Assembly: GCA_031292485.1 (NCBI GenBank)
Contig: JARLHA010000070.1
Location: 62,001-126,000 of the forward strand
Reading direction: 5' to 3'
DNA: 64,000 nt
From: Mucilaginibacter sp.
GTDB taxonomy: Bacteria > Bacteroidota > Bacteroidia > Sphingobacteriales > Sphingobacteriaceae
Made by a program: the position numbers and the translations under genes
The notes under the pieces: generated by a model
What the model saw: the letters and a program-made list of their open reading frames with translations, nothing else
Told to the model about the DNA's origin: nothing
The model's database searches: none
Shown: positions 44,406 through 54,104 of the stretch, piece by piece
Numbering within the stretch: the stretch's first letter is position 1
Layout of the letters: every line of letters starts with the position of its first letter

Positions 44406-45278
44406 TTAAATGCTGCCATTCAAAAATCGTTTAACTAGTGAAGACCTCGAAAATGATTTATCGGCAATAGTTTTTTTATTATATTTAATTCTGCCAATGG
44501 TATTAATTGCAAAATATTCAAAAGATAACCTAATAATTATCAACGTGTTTAGTAATTTTCCCACCGGATATTTATTAAACTTTCGTAAAAGTTTTAATCG
44601 GTTTTCGTAATACCGAATCACCCTTTCACTTACTTCTTGCGCTGTTCCGCTTCCCTTGTGAAATGCCCTTAATGGCATAACGCCAATTTCCCAGCCCTTT
44701 CTTTTGGCGCTCATGCATATATCATGGTCTAACTCCAGCCAATCGTAATTTTCATCAAACCCACCTACTTGTTCAATTACTTTTTTACGAATTACCATTG
44801 CGCATGTATAAACGGTAATATCACTTGTTCGCCTGGTAAAATATTTCTGATAGCGACTATATAATTGTTGCCCTAACACCAAACTTATTGCTCCAGGTTC
44901 TGTTTCGTACGACGCAGACCTCTTGCCACTCAAATTCTCCGTTTCAAATGTTGCTATTCCAATTTTTGGATTACTAAAAAAATATTGTTGTGTTTTTATG
45001 ATAAAATTTTCCAAAGGCCAGGCATCTGAATCAAATATAAATATTAATTCAGTGTTCAAAGTAAAAATCCCTTTATTTAATGAATGAGCTAAACCAGCAT
45101 TAGCAGGGTTTTTTATTAAAGTAATCTGTTTAAATTGATTTTCAAATTGTACTGTAGAACAATCGTCTACGACAACAAACTGGTCAATAAAAGTATCGGC
45201 ATAATTTAAACAGTTTTCAATACATTTTGATGTTAGATCCCATGTATTGTAATTTGTAACTAATATACCAACTTGCAT
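44406..45278 (-). CDS. Glycosyltransferase family 2
   Basis: A 290-residue GT-A enzyme starting MQVGILVTNYNTWDLTSKC, with VVVDDCST and the metal-binding FIFDSDAWPL. Rhamnosyltransferase-like features are present (GGFDENYDWLELDHDICM). The start at 45278 was chosen over 45314, since the family begins at the VGILVTNY strand. It may transfer rhamnose or another deoxysugar. Specificity uncertain. Confidence 0.88.
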   Translation of the reverse strand: MQVGILVTNYNTWDLTSKCIENCLNYADTFIDQFVVVDDCSTVQFENQFKQITLIKNPANAGLAHSLNKGIFTLNTELIFIFDSDAWPLENFIIKTQQYFFSNPKIGIATFETENLSGKRSASYETEPGAISLVLGQQLYSRYQKYFTRRTSDITVYTCAMVIRKKVIEQVGGFDENYDWLELDHDICMSAKRKGWEIGVMPLRAFHKGSGTAQEVSERVIRYYENRLKLLRKFNKYPVGKLLNTLIIIRLSFEYFAINTIGRIKYNKKTIADKSFSRSSLVKRFLNGSI

Positions 45279-45360
45279 AATTTGTATTTTAAATGTTAAA
45301 TTCAATTGTCGCAATTACTTAATAGCTTGCCAATATTGGGATGATATTTCAGCGTTATAC

Positions 45361-46506
45361 CTATACAGACAACTTTAAAGGAATATCCAGTGCCTGCATG
45401 TACGTTTTAGCAACCCGGCTTACGCTGTATTTATTACTAAAATCCCTCCTTTGAGTTATAAAATCATCCATATGGTTTATTTCGTGAATTTCTTTAACAT
45501 AAGCAATTGTTCTGTCGTCAAATTCAATATTCTTTCTTAGTAAAATAACAGGAAGATTGTTATTTAGCATAGCAGCAATACCTCCGCTTTTTTGAAATAA
45601 TATCTTGGGGTTTGTGCTTAATCCAATGTCTATTTGAGCTAAGTAATCCGCTATATCCTGTGCGGATTGTCTACCAAATGAATATTTATAAATTTTCTTT
45701 AGCCCTTTTAGTTTGTCCCATAATCTTTCGGCCCGGTCAAGTTCACCAATATGAGTCACTACAAGCTGTTTACCTTTTTGCTGCACTAATTGTTGAAGAT
45801 CATCAATAGCTGCTGACAAGTATTCGTCATAATGAATTTCACCAAAAAAGCTTCCAATGATATAATTCTTTCTATTTTTTATTATTTCGTGAGGTAATTT
45901 ATTAATCAGTAGAACACCTGACTTATTTCCTAAAGGGATATTGCTAAATACCGGCAACAGATCAGCTTCGATACCACTTTTTGCTAGTATATGTTTGTAA
46001 AAATTATTACTCGTTGTGAAATATCGCGGTTTAATCCTATCAACGATGCTTTTTACAATATTTTTCTGAAGGAGGCCCCAAATGCGGTATTTCAGCGGAG
46101 CCACTTTCGATTCACCTTGCCAAATTTCATGAAACATAATATGCCATCGTCGGCCTGTACCTAAAAATGCCAGCTTGTTTGCAAACCCATAAGGCAATCC
46201 CTTGGGGTGGTACCCGAATATTACAAACTGAAGACTCAACCAATCGGGATCAAATTCATCGATATACTTTTTTGCGTGATTGAGTCGTTCATTCATCGTC
46301 AAATTTGCAGGTAACCGCAATACGGGCAAATCTGTGCCGTCATCACGCTGAACTTCCTTTAACTCATTTAAAATATATTTATCGTTTAGCGATATGGCAG
46401 TTGAAAAATGTCCTTGCCTGATTAATTCGGACGCCAGGCGCCTTGTATAATCACCGACTCCGTCTTTGCCGGGTTCAAGGGAGCTGCATATAAAAAGAAT
46501 TTTCAT
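45361..46506 (-). CDS. Glycosyltransferase, GT-B fold
   Basis: A 381-residue GT-B enzyme that starts MKILFICSSLEPGKDGVGDY, a GT4 N-terminal type. The C-terminal domain is weakly conserved (ADYLAQIDIGLSTNPKILFQ) and lacks the clear E-x7-E motif. It probably belongs to the polysaccharide pathway, but its exact family is less certain than the neighbours. It is the first intact gene downstream of the palindromic region. Confidence 0.78.
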   Translation of the reverse strand: MKILFICSSLEPGKDGVGDYTRRLASELIRQGHFSTAISLNDKYILNELKEVQRDDGTDLPVLRLPANLTMNERLNHAKKYIDEFDPDWLSLQFVIFGYHPKGLPYGFANKLAFLGTGRRWHIMFHEIWQGESKVAPLKYRIWGLLQKNIVKSIVDRIKPRYFTTSNNFYKHILAKSGIEADLLPVFSNIPLGNKSGVLLINKLPHEIIKNRKNYIIGSFFGEIHYDEYLSAAIDDLQQLVQQKGKQLVVTHIGELDRAERLWDKLKGLKKIYKYSFGRQSAQDIADYLAQIDIGLSTNPKILFQKSGGIAAMLNNNLPVILLRKNIEFDDRTIAYVKEIHEINHMDDFITQRRDFSNKYSVSRVAKTYMQALDIPLKLSV

Positions 46507-46657
46507 AGTGCTGCCTTATCCATGTTCTGAAGGATTGCATGTAAATTTCATATCGTAAATTTAAAAAAAACGCCGGACATCCTATCGTAAATATCTTCTT
46601 TCAGGCAGAAATTGCAGTAAAAAGAAATAACTTTATATCCAATACTATACAGCATTT

Positions 46658-46993
46658 ATGAAACGTATTTATCCCGAAAATAGCTGGAGGCAAAGTTAAA
46701 AATATTGTTTCCCCTATGATCTTTTGGAAATTTATGGTGAAACTAAAAAAAACGGTTACGCTTATGGTTACCGGATAAGGCATGAAAATACCATAGCGCT
46801 GATAAAAAAAGTTACAAAAAAGGGCGACAGGATTTTAGAAATTACTGCTGCACAAGGAAATTTCTCATTAAAACTGGCAAAATTAGGATACGAGGCAACC
46901 TGGAATGATATCCGGGAGGATCTGGCAGAATACGTTGAGATGAAAAAAGAAACCCATACTATTATGTACAGGCTGAAAAATGCGGATACATAA
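46658..46993 (+). pseudogene. Truncated class I methyltransferase with in-frame stop
   Basis: An ATG at 46658 opens a frame MKRIYPENSWRQS, then TAA, then continues in the same frame with KYCFPYDLLEIYGETKKNGY and a SAM-binding segment RILEITAAQGNFSLKLAKLG. It stops at 46993 after about 110 codons. The C-terminal half of the Rossmann fold is missing. An intact relative would carry Tyr where the TAA is. It is on the plus strand within a minus-strand locus. Clear decay. Confidence 0.7.
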
Positions 46994-47097
46994 CAGCTTT
47001 GGTAGTACTTTTAAGATAAGCCGACTATATTGCGTATTTTGCTGTTAACCGGAAATAATGATTATTTTGACTAGTCAGAGCAGACGCATTAAAAGGC

Positions 47098-47256
47098 GGT
47101 TCCGATGGAGTCTAAACACCCGGGTTTAGAGTTTTCTATAAACAGGGCACTCCCCGGGGGAGTTAAAACTATTAGGAAAAAGAATAAATGGCTCCGGAGT
47201 GTCCACCTGTTTATAGAAAATTTCTACCAAATTTTAAAGACGCCATCGGAGTCCCC
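47098..47256. repeat. Imperfect long palindrome (MITE-like or structured element)
   Basis: The left arm (about 47098-47153) and right arm (about 47195-47256) are reverse-complementary with small gaps. The best core is TTTTCTATAAACAGG against CCTGTTTATAGAAAA, flanked by TCCGATGGAGTC against GCCATCGGAGTC and by CACTCC against GGAGTG. The region 46994-47326 has no convincing gene otherwise. It may be a nonautonomous mobile element relic or a folded RNA. Confidence 0.65.
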
Positions 47257-47326
47257 TATGAATTTGCCTGGAAGTCACGGCGGTAACCAATTATTTTAAT
47301 CTGCCCTGTTTATATAGCGATTAAGA

Positions 47327-47869
47327 TTAATGGAAAAGCCTCTTATAGCTACATTTGTAAGTTAAATTTTTATTACGGCTTTTCTTAAATGTAGCGGGAA
47401 CACCAAAATAAATCCCATAAGCTTCAGTTGAACCGGTCATTAGGGACATGGCCCCTAAAACTGAACCTATTTTTAGGGTACTGCCCTTTAAAACTGACGC
47501 GCCATACCCGACAAAAACATAATCTTCAATTACTATTTTGCCCACTCTTCCGGCGTTGTTTTCATCATCTAAATTATGATCGGCCGTAATCAAACTAACT
47601 TTAGGAGAAAGTGAAACATTGCTGCCAATTTCAACGCCGCCGCGGTTATCTATATGGCAAAATTGATTAATTGTGCTATTTTCTTTCATTGAAAACAATC
47701 CTGAAGTATTAAAATGACATCCTAAATGAATACTGGAACCCTTGCCTATTTTAAAATTCATTATGTATTTATAATAGGCTAACCTGACAAAGTGAAATGG
47801 GATGAAAGCAATAATGAAATTGCAAAACCAAATTCTGAATTCTGAAATTACACCTCTGATATTCTTCAA
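47327..47869 (-). CDS. Hexapeptide acyltransferase (LbH, polysaccharide-associated)
   Basis: A 180-residue left-handed beta-helix acyltransferase. Hexapeptide repeats run from IGKGSSIHLGC through IGSNVSLSPKVSLI to IEDYVFVGYGASVL, with the His of ITADHNLDD as the likely catalytic residue. A Trp/Phe-rich N-terminal segment (IWFCNFIIAFIPFHF) may attach it to the membrane. It probably adds an acetyl group to an exopolysaccharide sugar. Confidence 0.82.
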   Translation of the reverse strand: MKNIRGVISEFRIWFCNFIIAFIPFHFVRLAYYKYIMNFKIGKGSSIHLGCHFNTSGLFSMKENSTINQFCHIDNRGGVEIGSNVSLSPKVSLITADHNLDDENNAGRVGKIVIEDYVFVGYGASVLKGSTLKIGSVLGAMSLMTGSTEAYGIYFGVPATFKKSRNKNLTYKCSYKRLFH

Positions 47870-48130
47870 AATAATGATTTTCTTAGTCGAATTTTAATTC
47901 GGCCTTCTTAAATTTAATTGTTGAAATGTGTTTACCGGGAATAACCATACCTATGCAAATCTGACACAATGTGCACTATAATTATTGCTTTCCCCGCCCC
48001 ATACCATCAGTAAATTTGTTTGACATTTAATGGCGGGGTCTTATTCTTTTGTATTTATTTTTTCAAGATACTGTTAGCAAAATACTTTAATTTTAATGAT
48101 ATTCAGAAAAAAATTCAATTTTATTTCCAA

Positions 48131-49240
48131 TCAAAGTTGCCAGAATTTCTTTTGTATTTCATTGAAGTTAAAGCGCTTTTCCACTAATATTTTAGCGCGC
48201 GCTGAAATATTATTTTTGCTGTTTATTATATGCTCAATAGATTTTATCATATCAACAACCTTAATTGAACTGCAGCATTCGGCCGCACCTGATTCTTTCA
48301 GCATATGGCAGGCAGCGCTTTCTTCAGGACCGTGGTATAATATTGATCCGCAAGCACCTAAATATCCTACCATTTTTGTTGATAAACTGTATAGATAAAA
48401 ATCAGGCAGCGTAAATTTAATTGGCAGATAGAGCACCGACGCGGAATCAAGTTCCAGTTTAATTTCATCGTCACTGATGAAGTCTGTTCGATATTCGATT
48501 TCAAAGCATTTATTATCCAGGAACTTCAGACGACCCACCCCCCGAAGCATTAGCTTAAATTTAAAGTCTTGACGGGAAAGTTCATCAAGCGCTTCAGCTA
48601 ATACTTTCAATAATGGATAATAATCAATATGTAATAATCCGGCAAAATAGATAATGATCTCCCCACTTAAATCAATGCCGGAAGGCTTCGAAACCTCTTC
48701 AGGTGTTAAACCATCAGTAATTATTTCAAATTCGCGATGACCGAAAAGTCTTTGATATTCAATCCCTAATTCATTGGAAATCACTAATCGCCTATCGGCT
48801 TTGTGCCATTGGCTCTTTGTTTGATTCATTGAACAGCCATTGGTAGAAAAATGATCGTGAAATGAAACCCAACGCTTTTTTTCTTTAAATAACAAATCAT
48901 TGTCGAATACACCGCAAAAAGCTCCGTGGCTAACCATGTGGAATACATCGTATGATATTCTGTTAATGATTTTACAAATTCTTTTTTTTGTCAAAAAAGT
49001 TAACCCCCTTTCCCTTAGCCAAATCGCGCCATTACGTAAACGCCATCTCATCCATTTTCTCTGCAAGGGGTAAGCGGCAACTAATTGTTCCGGAATTAAC
49101 CCGCTTTGAATGGGTCCTGCTGATGTAATTAAGCCAATGGAAAAAACCTGAGACTCCCGACCTTGATAAAGATGGCGAAGAACCCTGGCGGCGCCACCGT
49201 TTCCATAAAGCGAACCGGGTTGAAAAGAAAGAATTCTCAT
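48131..49240 (-). CDS. Glycosyltransferase, GT-B fold
   Basis: A 369-residue GT-B-like protein starting MRILSFQPGSLYGNGGAARV, a typical GT4 N-terminus with a glycine-rich loop. The C-terminal part (SVLYLPIKFTLPDFYLYSLS, then STKMVGYLGACGSILYH) is divergent, so the donor is not predictable. It is flanked by acyltransferase genes and a 327-bp gap. Confidence 0.8.
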   Translation of the reverse strand: MRILSFQPGSLYGNGGAARVLRHLYQGRESQVFSIGLITSAGPIQSGLIPEQLVAAYPLQRKWMRWRLRNGAIWLRERGLTFLTKKRICKIINRISYDVFHMVSHGAFCGVFDNDLLFKEKKRWVSFHDHFSTNGCSMNQTKSQWHKADRRLVISNELGIEYQRLFGHREFEIITDGLTPEEVSKPSGIDLSGEIIIYFAGLLHIDYYPLLKVLAEALDELSRQDFKFKLMLRGVGRLKFLDNKCFEIEYRTDFISDDEIKLELDSASVLYLPIKFTLPDFYLYSLSTKMVGYLGACGSILYHGPEESAACHMLKESGAAECCSSIKVVDMIKSIEHIINSKNNISARAKILVEKRFNFNEIQKKFWQL

Positions 49241-49567
49241 TATAACATAAAGTTAAAGGTACTTTTAACTGATTGTTGACTTGATATTGAAAGTCGGCAA
49301 AAAATAATTATTCCCATCTTTATCACTGTCAAAGATAAATAAACTCAATCGTCGTTCGTATTATTATCAATGGATATTACAGCTTTTGGATAGTTCATAA
49401 TTCATATTTGGCCTTAAATGCATTTTGTTCCATCGCGCCTACGGTAGGGCCGTAAATTCACATTGCGCTGTATATATTCCGTTAAAATATTTTCTTAATA
49501 ATTTTTGCTGATCATCAGCCTATTTATCTGTTTTTTATCATTAAATTAAATTGATTTTTCAATATGT
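49241..49567. other. 327-bp gene-free stretch
   Basis: AT-rich intergenic DNA with no frame that looks coding and no clear repeat. It may hold the promoter for the downstream minus-strand genes. I see nothing else to support a feature. Confidence 0.5.
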
Positions 49568-50320
49568 TCAGTCAATATCTTTCAAATTACTAATATTATC
49601 AATTGGTTGCTGAAAATATTTAATATGCTTTGTTAACCAGCTCAAATCATTATCCCACCATTTTAAACTTAAAAGTTTTTCGATAATTTCCGGGTTGTGT
49701 CGATATTTAATAATTTTAGCAGGGACCCCGCCGACAATCGCATAGGGCGGCACATCTTTTGTGACTACCGATCCCGCGCCGATGATGGCGCCATCACTTA
49801 TCTTAATCCCGTCTATTAAAACAACGTTACTACCGATCCAAACATCATTGCCTATTTCGGATTTCTTATATTCTTCAAAGAAAGCTTTTCGAGCTAAACT
49901 AAAATTTGCAATGCCGGTTGGGCTATAAAACAACGGACTACTGCTCATAAAATTGGCAGGATGTGAACCTAAACCCGCTTTAAAATTCGGGCCGATAGAA
50001 CAAAACTTTCCGATTTTTGTCAGGTTTATTTGGGCATCATCCGCCACATAAGAAAATTTTCCAATAACCGAATCTACCATGCTGCAATTGCAACCTACCT
50101 TATTAAATCCGTAAAGCGTTGACCCCTGAATGATCGATCTTTTATTAATGATCACATTTTCATTCATCGTCGATTTTGTTATAATAACATTTTTATATAA
50201 TTCGTGACCAGTTCCGGTTATTTTGCTCTCTTTTATAATAACACCTGTCTCTTTTACAAATTTACCATATTTTAAATAGGTAATAAAAATACGAATCCAT
50301 CGGCCTATAGTTTTTTTCAT
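49568..50320 (-). CDS. CatB-related (xenobiotic acetyltransferase-type) O-acetyltransferase
   Basis: A 250-residue left-handed beta-helix enzyme. The second half is CatB/Vat-like: IGKFCSIGPNFKAGLGSHPA carries the His used as catalytic base in this family, followed by IGNDVWIGSNVVLIDGIKI, GAIIGAGSVVTKDV and PPYAIVGGVPAKIIKYR. In a polysaccharide locus it most probably acetylates a sugar rather than an antibiotic. Its first 70 residues carry extra hexapeptide turns. Confidence 0.85.
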   Translation of the reverse strand: MKKTIGRWIRIFITYLKYGKFVKETGVIIKESKITGTGHELYKNVIITKSTMNENVIINKRSIIQGSTLYGFNKVGCNCSMVDSVIGKFSYVADDAQINLTKIGKFCSIGPNFKAGLGSHPANFMSSSPLFYSPTGIANFSLARKAFFEEYKKSEIGNDVWIGSNVVLIDGIKISDGAIIGAGSVVTKDVPPYAIVGGVPAKIIKYRHNPEIIEKLLSLKWWDNDLSWLTKHIKYFQQPIDNISNLKDID

Positions 50321-50366
50321 TGATTTTAAATTTGAAATGTAATTTAAAGGCTCCTGTTATTACACT

Positions 50367-51686
50367 TTATGGGTTGATATCTATCGGCACTCCCGTTTTT
50401 AATTTTAAAATTTTTATAACAGGATAAATGATGTGCATAACAGCTTGCATAATACCAATAAATATATTAAATATTAATACTCCCCGAAGTGTTGACACAT
50501 CAAAAATCATAATACCTAATACCAGCACACCTATGTTGAAGGGTATTGAAAATAATGGGTTAATTATCCATCCACGGGATGCGTATAAAGAAAAGGCTAC
50601 TCCAATAACCAAACTCAAGCAGGCAGCAATGAAACTCAATATTAAATAATTGTCCAAACCGGCATACTTCTTTCCCAAAATCCAAAGTATTTGCGATGGG
50701 AAAAAGTAGGCCACTCCGATTATAAAAAAACATAGTATAAAAATGAAGATAAGGATCTTGATAAAATGACTTAATAAAATTTTACAATCACTTTTCAGGC
50801 GGGAAAAACGCGGTACTATAAGGATAGAGGATAAGGCGCCAAACAGTGTAATAACAACCGATAATCTACCCAACGCCCCTAGTTGTGCTACAGATTTAGT
50901 TGATCCTAAAAATGAGATCAGCCATATGGTAATTTGCCCTGAAAGACAATAGTAAATTATTTCAGGAAGGCTCCGCTTCACAATTACAATCATCTCATTT
51001 TCAATATTGGAATCTGGTTGCTGCTTGTAATCAGCGTATTGTGACGAAATTTTCCTTAATCTGTTATTGGCCCATATCCTGGGTACGCCGTTACCTATAA
51101 TAGCCACAAAAGTAAATGGAAATGCGAGTATGGATAAACTGATCATGGCAAGACGGCCAAGGCCGGCACTTACTTGATTTACTTGTAATTTGGTAATATC
51201 CTGATGGAGTTTGAGCACAATTTCCATTAGGCTGTCTGACAAAGCAGCGAAAAAAGAGGGAATGATCGCCAATAGTGTTAACATAGCAAACAATAAATTT
51301 GAGCCATGAATTAACAATAAATAGAACAATACGGGCAACATCACCGTCAAACTGATTATCCCGAATTTCTTCCTCAATTTTAGTCCGGTAACAACTACTA
51401 CCCCAAGTTTTTGACGATCCTGCCAAACTTTGCTGCTTTGAGACATTACAGCCGTTGAAACACCACTATCTGCCAAAACTACCATCGTGCCTAACATGGC
51501 ATTTGCCAGCGTATACAGGGCATATTCTTTAGTGGGGAGTAATCTTATAATAATGATACCGCTGATCAGGGCTATTCCCTGCATTGTAACTTGCCCAAAC
51601 CCGGTTATCGCAATAAGCTTACCCCACTCAACGACCTTTGAAAAATGTGGTTTTCCATTGAGTATGACTTGAACAATACGGCCCAT
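50367..51686 (-). CDS. Oligosaccharide flippase (Wzx, MATE/MVF-like)
   Basis: A 439-residue integral membrane protein with about twelve helices. The N-terminal signature GKLIAITGFGQVTMQGIALI and LPTKEYALYTLANAMLG are those of the polysaccharide flippase family. It turns lipid-linked repeat units from the cytoplasmic to the periplasmic face for the Wzy-type polymerase. It lies 50 bp upstream of the autokinase gene's stop, within the same block. Confidence 0.9.
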   Translation of the reverse strand: MGRIVQVILNGKPHFSKVVEWGKLIAITGFGQVTMQGIALISGIIIIRLLPTKEYALYTLANAMLGTMVVLADSGVSTAVMSQSSKVWQDRQKLGVVVVTGLKLRKKFGIISLTVMLPVLFYLLLIHGSNLLFAMLTLLAIIPSFFAALSDSLMEIVLKLHQDITKLQVNQVSAGLGRLAMISLSILAFPFTFVAIIGNGVPRIWANNRLRKISSQYADYKQQPDSNIENEMIVIVKRSLPEIIYYCLSGQITIWLISFLGSTKSVAQLGALGRLSVVITLFGALSSILIVPRFSRLKSDCKILLSHFIKILIFIFILCFFIIGVAYFFPSQILWILGKKYAGLDNYLILSFIAACLSLVIGVAFSLYASRGWIINPLFSIPFNIGVLVLGIMIFDVSTLRGVLIFNIFIGIMQAVMHIIYPVIKILKLKTGVPIDINP

Positions 51687-51736
51687 TTTTCAGTAAACTA
51701 TTTGATTCAAATTATATTAATTAGAAAACAAACCGG

Positions 51737-54085
51737 TTATTTCCTTTTAGCTCTCCACAGATTAAAAAGAAAGCCTTTTTTATGTTTATCTTCCGAATAA
51801 TAACCATAGCCGTAACCATAATCATAACCGTAACCATAACTGCTTCCTCTTTCAATTGAATTGAATATTATATTTAAGTTCTTAAATGCTTTTTTTCGGT
51901 AAAATTCATCTATTAAACCTATACGGTTTTTGATGGTGTAATTATGCCTTACAATAAACAAAGTTGCGTCGGCCCATTTGCTTAATATTTGCGGATCTGT
52001 TACCAGGCCGACAGGCGGCGCATCCAATAGTATATAATCAAATTCCTTTTTTAATTCAGCTATCAAAACACCGATTTTCCCGTTTGAAAGCAATTCAGCC
52101 GGATTTGGTGGAACAGGGCCGCTGGCTATTATAAAATAATTGGCCTGCTGCGGTATGGGCCGTATAATATCTTTGTAGTCCACCTTCCCGATCAGGTAAT
52201 TGGATATACCCGTATCAGATAAAATGCCCAATGATGCGCTTAATTTAGGCTTGCGAAGGTCCAATTCCAGTATAATCACTTTTTTATCAATAGCAGCTAA
52301 ACTGGCGCCCAAATTTAAAGAGACAAATGATTTGCCTTCTCCGCTTATATTAGAAGTAAACAATAAAACCCTGATGTCATTTTCGGAACCGATAAACTGC
52401 AGATTGGTCCGTAAGGTCCTGATCTGTTCCGACACCATAGACCGGGGTCGTAATACTGCAAAAACCTCCATTGATGAATTACCCGCGTATGAAATTTCCG
52501 CCAAAATTGGCGTATCCGTTAGCTTTTCAATGTCCGAGCGTTTACTGATCTTGAAATTAAATATATCTTTTAAAAATATGATCAGTGCCGGGATCAAAAG
52601 CCCCATGATAAAAAAAATCAAATAAATAGTATCTCTAACTGGGCTAACGGGGAAATTGCCGCCTTTTGCAGCATTAACTGTACGGCCGTCAGCTGTAGTA
52701 GTTGCAAGTGCTAATGCTGTTTCTTCTCTTTTTTGCAGTAAATAAGTGAATAAAGAATTTTTAACCTCCTGTTTCCGCATCACATCTATCAAACCACGTT
52801 CTTTAGACGGCACATCCTTTATAATGGAATTAAACTTTTTACTTTGTTTTTCCAGGAAATCTTCGTTTATCTTCAAACCACTTTTAACATTTTGTATAGT
52901 TTGTTCAATAGTTTCTTTTATAGCCTTAATTTCATCATCAATTGAACTGACAACCGGATTAGTTTCGGGGATCGTTCTCAATAAGCCCTCCCGCTTAAGC
53001 TGCGCTTCGCCTAATTGCTGAACCAATCCCAATATAGTAGGATCAACTACCCCCAGGGTAGAAGGCATTTTTATCTGGTAATTATTGTTATGCAGATAGC
53101 TTTCTAAATTATTAAGTATACCGAATTGGATTTTTATTTTTTGAAGTTCCGCATCATTATCTTTCACGTTTGACAGGAACATACCCGACTCTGACGAAAT
53201 ATCTATAATATTGTTTGACGATTTGTAATCCTGCACGTTCTGTTCAACTGAATCCAATTCTTTTGAAATATCGACAATCCTGTCTTCAATAAATTTAAGC
53301 TGGTTGGATGTTGTGATATTTTTATCTTCAATTCCGGCGTCATTATATACATCGACAAGCTTATTAAGTACATCCTTTCCTCTTTGGGGAATAGCATCGG
53401 TAAGGGTAATTTTCAGCACAGTTGAACTTTTGGTAACGGGCTCAATTTGCAATCTATCAATATAACTTTCGGCCATAATTTCAACCGAACCGAAATGCAC
53501 ATAAATGTTGTGGTATTGGGGTTTTTGCTTCGTTGAAGTTATTATTAACAAGCCGGCATCGGTGTGCACAGGATAATTTAAAGGAACAGTTTTCCCGTTA
53601 AATTCAATTTGCTGATCATTTAAATAATTAATTGGCCAATTTTTTGAATAAGCCCTGCGCGAAGCATTCAAAAGTTCAACATTAAATGGAAGGGTTTTGT
53701 ATTGAAATATCTTGGAAAATCGATTTTGAACGTAATAGGATGTTTGCAATCCCAACGAACTGACAACTTTTTCCATTAAAGTGTTAGACTTTAAAATCTC
53801 TATTTCATTGTCGATAACTTTAGCGGATGAATTTAAATTTAGTTGCTGCAACAGATCTTTCTGGTCACCTGACCGGTTGCCTTTTTCATCCCTGATCAGA
53901 ATATCGGTTTCAAGTTTATATCGCGGTATTTGTAATTTTAAATATACATATCCATAACACATGAAAAAGAATATTGAAAACAAAAACCACTTCCAATGCT
54001 TGGTGTATTTGCTTAAAATTTCTCTTATATCAACTTCTTTGCCAAAACCATTATCATAATAATCTGATGTTTCCCGGTTAATCAT
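51737..54085 (-). CDS. Polysaccharide co-polymerase/tyrosine autokinase (Wzc-like)
   Basis: A 782-residue inner membrane protein. It has an N-terminal Wzz domain with a first membrane helix near residue 33-50, a long periplasmic coiled-coil region (about 260-440), a GNVR-type segment, a second helix near residue 490-510, and a cytoplasmic BY-kinase domain. The Walker A loop is SGEGKSFVS (Lys585), the Walker A' is ILELDLRKP and the Walker B is YILLDAPPVG. A tail near residues 755-770 is rich in Tyr-Gly (YGYGYDYGYGYGYYSED) and should be the autophosphorylated cluster. It controls chain length and export. Confidence 0.94.
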   Translation of the reverse strand: MINRETSDYYDNGFGKEVDIREILSKYTKHWKWFLFSIFFFMCYGYVYLKLQIPRYKLETDILIRDEKGNRSGDQKDLLQQLNLNSSAKVIDNEIEILKSNTLMEKVVSSLGLQTSYYVQNRFSKIFQYKTLPFNVELLNASRRAYSKNWPINYLNDQQIEFNGKTVPLNYPVHTDAGLLIITSTKQKPQYHNIYVHFGSVEIMAESYIDRLQIEPVTKSSTVLKITLTDAIPQRGKDVLNKLVDVYNDAGIEDKNITTSNQLKFIEDRIVDISKELDSVEQNVQDYKSSNNIIDISSESGMFLSNVKDNDAELQKIKIQFGILNNLESYLHNNNYQIKMPSTLGVVDPTILGLVQQLGEAQLKREGLLRTIPETNPVVSSIDDEIKAIKETIEQTIQNVKSGLKINEDFLEKQSKKFNSIIKDVPSKERGLIDVMRKQEVKNSLFTYLLQKREETALALATTTADGRTVNAAKGGNFPVSPVRDTIYLIFFIMGLLIPALIIFLKDIFNFKISKRSDIEKLTDTPILAEISYAGNSSMEVFAVLRPRSMVSEQIRTLRTNLQFIGSENDIRVLLFTSNISGEGKSFVSLNLGASLAAIDKKVIILELDLRKPKLSASLGILSDTGISNYLIGKVDYKDIIRPIPQQANYFIIASGPVPPNPAELLSNGKIGVLIAELKKEFDYILLDAPPVGLVTDPQILSKWADATLFIVRHNYTIKNRIGLIDEFYRKKAFKNLNIIFNSIERGSSYGYGYDYGYGYGYYSEDKHKKGFLFNLWRAKRK

Positions 54086-54104
54086 GTGTTAATTAATAAT
54101 TAAG

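Noticed and set aside
47105..47299. 64-codon open frame on the plus strand
   Set aside because: It lies across the imperfect palindrome and has no recognisable domain, signal or conserved start. The symmetry explains the sequence better than coding does.
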